A stretch of 6,352 nt of DNA from JBJENW01 sp051880395 (GTDB lineage Bacteria > Bacillota > Clostridia > Lachnospirales > Lachnospiraceae): the NCBI GenBank assembly GCA_051880395.1, contig JBJENW010000358.1, positions 1 through 6,352 of the forward strand, in the 5' to 3' direction. Below the pieces are notes generated by a model. That model saw only the letters and a list, made by a program, of their open reading frames with translations. It was not told where the DNA came from and did no database searches. A program made the translations under genes and the position numbers. Shown piece after piece: positions 3,727 through 6,352 of the stretch. The first letter of the stretch is position 1, and each line of letters opens with the position of its first letter.

Positions 3727-6216
3727 TTATCGTGTTGTTTTGATTTTTTTGGATTTGCTCCATGCGCCATATAGTGTTGTCGATTGACCTCCCACTTTTT
3801 CTTTCTTGTACGCACGTATTTGAATGTAGTAGGTTTTTTCTTTTTTTAATTTTTTAAGGGTTGCCGTTGTCGTTTGATTCTTTTTGATATTCAGCGTTTT
3901 CTTTGCCTTTCGAAACGCTGAATCTGTACTGTATACAATCTGATAGCCGCTTGCTTTTGTATCTTTTTTCCAAGTTACTTTCAGTTTTCCTCCTTTCAGT
4001 GCTTTTGCCGACTGAATCGTCTGTTTTACCGGAAGAACCTTTATTTTTACTTCTACACTAGCCGCATAAAAAGACGCTGTCTCTGCCGCTCGAATGGTGA
4101 TGATCGCAGAACCGGTACCAACAATGGTCACTTTTCCATTCTTTACGGTAACAACTTTTTTATTTGACGTCGTATAACTCAGTTTTCCGTCTCCGGTTAC
4201 AAGACGCGCGTTTAGTGAAAACGCTTTGTTTCCATATACTTTTTCTACCTGCTTGCTGCAGCTGATCTTCTGCTGCGTTTTCTCTGCCGGTAAGATCAAA
4301 CTCGGCTTTGATGGTTCCTGCTGTGCATCACTTGGTTGTGTCGGCACACTTTCCTCTTCGGATGGTTCTATCCCCGGGAGGGAGACTTCTACATTCGGTT
4401 TGCTCGGCTCTTCACTCGGAACTGACGATTCTTCGCTTGGAATTGTGGGACTCACACTCGGCTTTGGCTCACTGCTCGGTTTCGGCTCTTCACTTGGTTT
4501 TGACTCTTCACTCGGTTCCGACTCTGACACATTCGGATCTGTCAACGTGATCGTGACACTTCCCCGTGTCACATCATATCCATCGCCATACACATAATAA
4601 TATACGGTCTGTGTTCCGACCTCGCGAATTCCAAGCGGGTTTTTTCTTTCTTCACCATCTTTCCAAAATGCATCCGTCAATGCATACCTCACCGTGTACG
4701 TTCCCTCCGGTGCATCCTCCACTTCCAATGAAATGGTATGATCTGCGCCGTCTGCCTTTCCGGTATACCCCTCTGCTTTTACCTTCAGTTTCTTTCCGAT
4801 TTCCGGCAACGACTGATACGCATACTGTTTCTCCTTTGCAAACGACTCCGCTGTACTGTTTTTTCTGGCATAGATGACCAGATTTTCTGCCGCATCCGGA
4901 AACAGATCCGCATCCTGTGGAAACTGCACCCACGGTAGATCAAATGTAACAGAGGAAAGCTGTGTGCATCCCTCAAACAACCAATTTCCGATATAGGTAA
5001 TATTTCCCTCAAATCGTACCTTTTTAATCTGTTTTGCCCATTCGCTCCATGGCACATCTGTTTTTCCGTCCTCGGAGGAACTCAGGCGCCCGTTTCCGGA
5101 AACCGTCAGTTCGCCTGTCGACTGTACGAAACGGCACGAAAACGAATTTTCGCCATGATCTTCCTCGCCCGTATCCGACGCACCCGTTTCTTTCGCCTGG
5201 AAAAAGTTTACGGTATAAGAAATCGGCTCCTCACCGCCGGTCATCTCCACCAAAAACTGATCCCCCGCCTCGTATTCGATATCGGACGGCCGAAAGATCA
5301 CACACCCTTTTTGCCCATAATTGCTGTTTTCCACATAAAAATCCCCATCCGCTTGTGCCGCCGAAAAGGACCACTGCTTTCCATCTCCCAGCCGTGTCAG
5401 TGTCACTTTCACCTGCTCTTTCGACAATACCGTACCAGTACTGATGCTCCACGGATCCAAATTCTGCCAGAATTCCAACGGCATCGTTTGCGCCGGCCAG
5501 ACGATATTACTTTTCTCTGTCGGATCCGACCAATGATCATTGACATATTGTACTGTATAGGTTGCTTTCTGATCATAGACCCATCCAAACCCCACTTTTT
5601 TCATCGGCGGATTTAAAATCCAACGCCGATGCCCGACGCGTGAAATGTTACTCTTATCTCCGTCATACATCCACAGACGAATCAGATGATAGCTCAATCC
5701 CGACTCCCAACTTGTATAGGCAAGATTACTTTTCGATGAGGCCGCATACCCCACCTCATACAGACTGTCTTCCATTCCCTGCGGTTTTTCCGGATAATGC
5801 GAAATATTCTGATTCGCCGCATTCACCAGTGCTGCTGTCTGTGCTTTTTCATTATAGTCTTCATCCAATTCGACGGCATCAAGCCCTGCCACATACCGAA
5901 TCGCATTCATTGTTGCCAACGCATCGTTTAAACTTTTTTCGGTCAATTTTCCAGGTTCATATGGTGGTTTTGTAGAGGCCGCCACCTCATACTCCGTCGC
6001 GGCATTCAGATCTACGTTTTTCAGGTACTCCCTGATCTCCTCTTTCGTATGATACGCTGCATGGATATCCGCACTTGCCTGGTCCGATGGTTGTATTTCC
6101 GTCTCCAAAACTCGCGGTTCTTCTGTCCGTTCAACAGCAAACACATTTCCACTTCCCATACTAACCAGCAGCGAAAATGCTGTCATGATTGCAAGATTCT
6201 TTTTTCGTTTTTTCAT
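3727..6216 (-). CDS. Secreted CAP-domain protein with LRR-, Big2- and Fn3-like modules
   Basis: 829 residues from ATG at 6216, chosen because GAGGTG lies 5-7 nt upstream; a TTG at 6234 would add six residues but has no site. Residues 1-27 are a signal peptide (KKRKKN, hydrophobic core, cleavage after VFA). Residues ~92-225 form a CAP (SCP/PR-1) domain with the HY of ISHYPEKP and the GHRRWILNP motif typical of the Firmicute branch. A beta-rich extension runs to ~340. Residues ~357-450 hold a BspA-type leucine-rich unit (VRFEGNITYIG...LFEGCTQLSSVTF). Residues ~473-560 are an Ig-like module. Residues ~561-638 are an S/P/E/K linker. Residues ~648-728 are Big2-like (SNKKVVTVKNGKVTIVGTG). Residues ~732-829 are Fn3-like with a basic C-terminus. 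There is no LPxTG, SLH or C-terminal helix, so it is probably released or held non-covalently on the wall. A role in adhesion or matrix binding is inferred; the CAP biochemical activity in bacteria is unclear. It is followed by long-hairpin copy 2. Confidence 0.88.
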   Translation of the reverse strand: MKKRKKNLAIMTAFSLLVSMGSGNVFAVERTEEPRVLETEIQPSDQASADIHAAYHTKEEIREYLKNVDLNAATEYEVAASTKPPYEPGKLTEKSLNDALATMNAIRYVAGLDAVELDEDYNEKAQTAALVNAANQNISHYPEKPQGMEDSLYEVGYAASSKSNLAYTSWESGLSYHLIRLWMYDGDKSNISRVGHRRWILNPPMKKVGFGWVYDQKATYTVQYVNDHWSDPTEKSNIVWPAQTMPLEFWQNLDPWSISTGTVLSKEQVKVTLTRLGDGKQWSFSAAQADGDFYVENSNYGQKGCVIFRPSDIEYEAGDQFLVEMTGGEEPISYTVNFFQAKETGASDTGEEDHGENSFSCRFVQSTGELTVSGNGRLSSSEDGKTDVPWSEWAKQIKKVRFEGNITYIGNWLFEGCTQLSSVTFDLPWVQFPQDADLFPDAAENLVIYARKNSTAESFAKEKQYAYQSLPEIGKKLKVKAEGYTGKADGADHTISLEVEDAPEGTYTVRYALTDAFWKDGEERKNPLGIREVGTQTVYYYVYGDGYDVTRGSVTITLTDPNVSESEPSEESKPSEEPKPSSEPKPSVSPTIPSEESSVPSEEPSKPNVEVSLPGIEPSEEESVPTQPSDAQQEPSKPSLILPAEKTQQKISCSKQVEKVYGNKAFSLNARLVTGDGKLSYTTSNKKVVTVKNGKVTIVGTGSAIITIRAAETASFYAASVEVKIKVLPVKQTIQSAKALKGGKLKVTWKKDTKASGYQIVYSTDSAFRKAKKTLNIKKNQTTTATLKKLKKEKTYYIQIRAYKKEKVGGQSTTLYGAWSKSKKIKTTR
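4303..4536 (-). repeat. Degenerate Ser/Pro/Glu/Lys linker repeat inside the CAP protein
   Basis: About 78 codons of imperfect PSEE-SKP and SSEPKPS units (for example PSEESKPSEEPKPSSEPKPS). The DNA repeats an 18-base period, strongest around 4440-4530. It joins the catalytic-like N-terminal half to the Big2/Fn3 tail. Wall-spanning S/P/E linkers of this kind are common in secreted Firmicute proteins; length change by slippage is likely. Confidence 0.7.
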
Positions 6217-6221
6217 CACTG

Positions 6222-6230
6222 CACCTCTCT
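6222..6230 (-). promoter_or_regulatory. Ribosome binding site of the CAP-protein gene
   Basis: AGAGAGGTG on the minus strand, with GAGG ending 7 nt before ATG 6216. It decides between ATG 6216 and the upstream in-frame TTG at 6234. Confidence 0.65.
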
Positions 6231-6313
6231 TCAAACAAATTTTACCGTTATTAGATATATATCGGCTGATTCTTTTTTTCTTTTCATCCCATTCCTAATC
6301 CTGAATTATTCAT

Positions 6314-6331
6314 GAACATATAAAAATGTTC
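6314..6331. repeat. Inverted repeat GAACAT-N6-ATGTTC
   Basis: A perfect 6-bp inverted repeat with a 6-nt A/T spacer, about 100 nt upstream of the CAP-protein start. It could be an operator or promoter-proximal site. No convincing -35/-10 pair was found in 6235-6352, so the CAP promoter may lie beyond the window or be a weak one. The spacing does not fit the Firmicute LexA box (GAAC-N4-GTTC). Confidence 0.35.
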
Positions 6332-6352
6332 CGAGCTACAAAAGCCTGTTCC

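Noticed and set aside
5034..5616. Plus-strand frames of 136-153 residues
   Set aside because: They lie antisense to the well-supported CAP-protein gene and show no domain or start signal.
6217..6234. TTG start of the CAP gene at 6234
   Set aside because: It has no ribosome site; GAGGTG is placed for ATG 6216, which also gives a standard signal peptide.
6314..6331. LexA (SOS) box
   Set aside because: The half-sites GAAC and GTTC are 10 nt apart instead of 4.

Overview
The window looks like a stretch of chromosome from an anaerobic gut Firmicute (Bacillota, class Clostridia, most likely Lachnospiraceae). The basis is moderate GC, strong AAGGAGG-type ribosome sites, TTG starts, a zinc-ribbon membrane protein with a Q/N/P-rich linker, a CAP-domain secreted protein with Big2-like and fibronectin-like modules, and a Lachnospiraceae-type Cu/Zn superoxide dismutase. 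This is inferred from protein style, not from a marker gene.

All four recognisable genes lie on the minus strand. From right to left they are: (1) a secreted 829-residue CAP-domain protein (3727-6216); (2) a zinc-ribbon, single-span membrane protein (2037-3248) with its own promoter; (3) a sodC-like superoxide dismutase gene (1603-2067) that overlaps the end of gene 2 by 31 bases; (4) the first 258 codons of a PD-(D/E)XK-nuclease-like protein that leaves the window at base 1. Genes 2 and 3 look like one transcription unit. Genes 1 and 4 appear separate.

The most unusual content is between the genes. Two intergenic regions, 1224-1592 and 3348-3720, hold copies of the same long-hairpin element. 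Each folds from end to end into a hairpin of about 330 nt. Some blocks are nearly identical between the copies: the base of the stem, an internal bulged motif, an A-rich internal loop and the apical loop CCGATTTTG. The helices between these blocks differ in sequence, yet each remains self-complementary. This is the pattern expected of a conserved structured RNA (or a structure-selected DNA element). I do not recognise it as a known family. Both copies start 22-27 nt after the stop codon of a minus-strand gene and point the same way.

A second item is the junction of genes 2 and 3. The zinc-ribbon frame ends on A-AAA-AAA followed directly by TAA, a canonical -1 slippery heptamer, and the -1 frame is the superoxide dismutase. 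The dismutase has only a TTG start with a weak ribosome site and no signal peptide. A frameshift product would attach the enzyme to the outward-facing end of a membrane protein. This is a hypothesis; ordinary initiation at TTG is also possible.
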